6,377 nucleotides of DNA from an uncultured Prosthecobacter sp. (GTDB taxonomy: Bacteria > Verrucomicrobiota > Verrucomicrobiia > Verrucomicrobiales > Verrucomicrobiaceae): assembly GCA_937941745.1 (NCBI GenBank), contig CALDGV010000365.1, forward strand, positions 1 to 6,377. Reading direction: 5' to 3'. The notes under the pieces are model-generated. The model saw nothing but the letters and a program-made list of their open reading frames with translations, did no database searches and was not told where the DNA came from. This document shows positions 5,940-6,377 of this stretch, one piece after another (within the stretch, counting starts at the first letter, position 1; every line of letters begins with the position of its first letter). The position numbers were made by a program, and so were the translations under genes.

Positions 5940-5954
5940 AGGGCACGCTGCCCT
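5940..5954. terminator. possible bidirectional terminator hairpin between convergent genes
   Basis: AGGGCA-CGC-TGCCCT forms a 6-bp perfect stem with a 3-nt loop. It extends by G5937-C5957 and a G-U pair (5938/5956) across one mismatch. It sits in the 32-nt gap between the gspK stop and the convergent gene's stop, where a shared terminator is expected. No T tract follows on either strand, so intrinsic termination is uncertain. Confidence 0.4.
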
Positions 5955-5955
5955 C

Positions 5956-6377
5956 TCAAAGCCTGCCCAGAAGCTGGGTCATCATCTTCAATGTCTCCTC
6001 CTTGGTCTTGCTGGCGGGCAGCACCTCCACCAGTGCACCCGTTTGTGATGTCCTGAAGGCAGCATGAATCTCTGCCTGCAGCGGTTCTGGAACGCCCCCT
6101 GGCAGGATGATCTGGATCACGCGTTCCTGACGTCCTGTGCAGGAGGCTGCAAAGCGTTGCAGGGCGGTGTTGCCATGTTCATCCTTCACGCCCAGCGGCA
6201 CGGCGGCCAGCCGCAGGGTGTTCTCTTCGCGTGAACCTGCCAGCGCATGGCCAAGAGCCATGAATCCTGCCAGCGCCTGGACTTCTGCTTCGGTCCGGGC
6301 AGGATCGCCAAAGGGAACCAGGATCAGGCGAATCTCGCGCGCCCTCGGATTGCCGGTGATTTCGACATCCACATTGG
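5956..6377 (-). CDS. hypothetical protein, 5' partial, convergent to the gsp operon
   Basis: I do not recognise this gene with confidence. The frame stays open to the right edge; a GTG at 6370-6372 could be a start, but the frame continues upstream of it, so the protein is probably truncated. 139 residues are visible and appear soluble, with no membrane segment. The order is a strand (REIRLILVPFGD), a helix (AEVQALAGFMALGHALAG), a strand (TLRLAAVPLG), then a Gly/Asn turn, a helix and a strand ending IQIILPGG. The C-terminus is helical (KTKEETLKMMTQLLGRL). This alternation vaguely recalls the core of M28-type zinc aminopeptidases (strand, ALLELARALAG-like helix, RFVAF-like strand), but the metal-binding His, Asp and Glu-Glu are not visible. 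Conserved frame and codon use like its neighbours suggest a real gene. It transcribes towards gspK and is not part of that operon. Confidence 0.6.
   Translation of the reverse strand, partial: NVDVEITGNPRAREIRLILVPFGDPARTEAEVQALAGFMALGHALAGSREENTLRLAAVPLGVKDEHGNTALQRFAASCTGRQERVIQIILPGGVPEPLQAEIHAAFRTSQTGALVEVLPASKTKEETLKMMTQLLGRL

Noticed and set aside
1..6377. CRISPR arrays, tRNA or rRNA genes, transposase genes
   Set aside because: None seen. The only tandem repeat is coding (gspJ tail) and the only long palindrome is the gspG/gspH element.

Overview
The window is a type II secretion system (T2SS) pseudopilus operon, gspE-F-G-H-I-J-K, all on the + strand, followed by one convergent gene on the - strand that runs off the right edge. 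Coding density is high and GC content is roughly 60% by eye. There are no RNA genes, CRISPR arrays or recognisable transposase genes. The organism is a Gram-negative (diderm) bacterium. I lean towards the Verrucomicrobiota (Prosthecobacter-like) because several starts lack a Shine-Dalgarno, two pseudopilins have Ala before the cleavage site, and GspK and GspH look like that group from memory. This placement is inference, and other diderm phyla are not excluded.

Layout: 1-1125 is the C-terminal two thirds of the GspE ATPase, with its 5' end off the window. 1162-2400 is the inner-membrane platform protein GspF. After a 72-nt pyrimidine-rich gap comes the major pseudopilin GspG (2473-2925). An 84-nt imperfect palindrome (2933-3016) then separates gspG from the most likely start of gspH. 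The minor pseudopilins follow: GspH (to 3650), GspI (3647-4042), GspJ (4011-4982) and GspK (4979-5923), with overlapping starts and stops from H to K. A short gap with inverted repeats (5924-5955) separates gspK from a convergent gene of unknown function (5956-6377).

How it works, from family knowledge: GspE hydrolyses ATP on the cytoplasmic face and drives GspF, which feeds GspG subunits into a periplasmic pseudopilus. GspI, J and K form the tip, with H joining them to the GspG shaft. The pseudopilus pushes folded exoproteins through the outer-membrane secretin GspD. No gspD, C, L, M or prepilin peptidase (gspO) gene lies in the window. The operon appears to end at gspK, so GspL and GspM, which normally hold GspE at the membrane, must be encoded upstream or elsewhere, or be replaced.

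The most unusual points are: (1) the palindrome at the gspG/gspH junction, whose stem contains the likely gspH start codon and whose translation gives a 29-residue extension unlike a pilin leader; (2) a C-terminal Gly-rich GGGRPGG repeat tail on GspJ; (3) an abrupt codon-usage break inside gspE near base 195; (4) Ala at -1 of the cleavage sites of GspJ and GspK only; and (5) contrasting translation signals, with a CCTCC tract where gspG should have its ribosome site but a full AAGGAGGT before gspI. No wholly new system is evident; the novelty lies in these modifications of a known machine.
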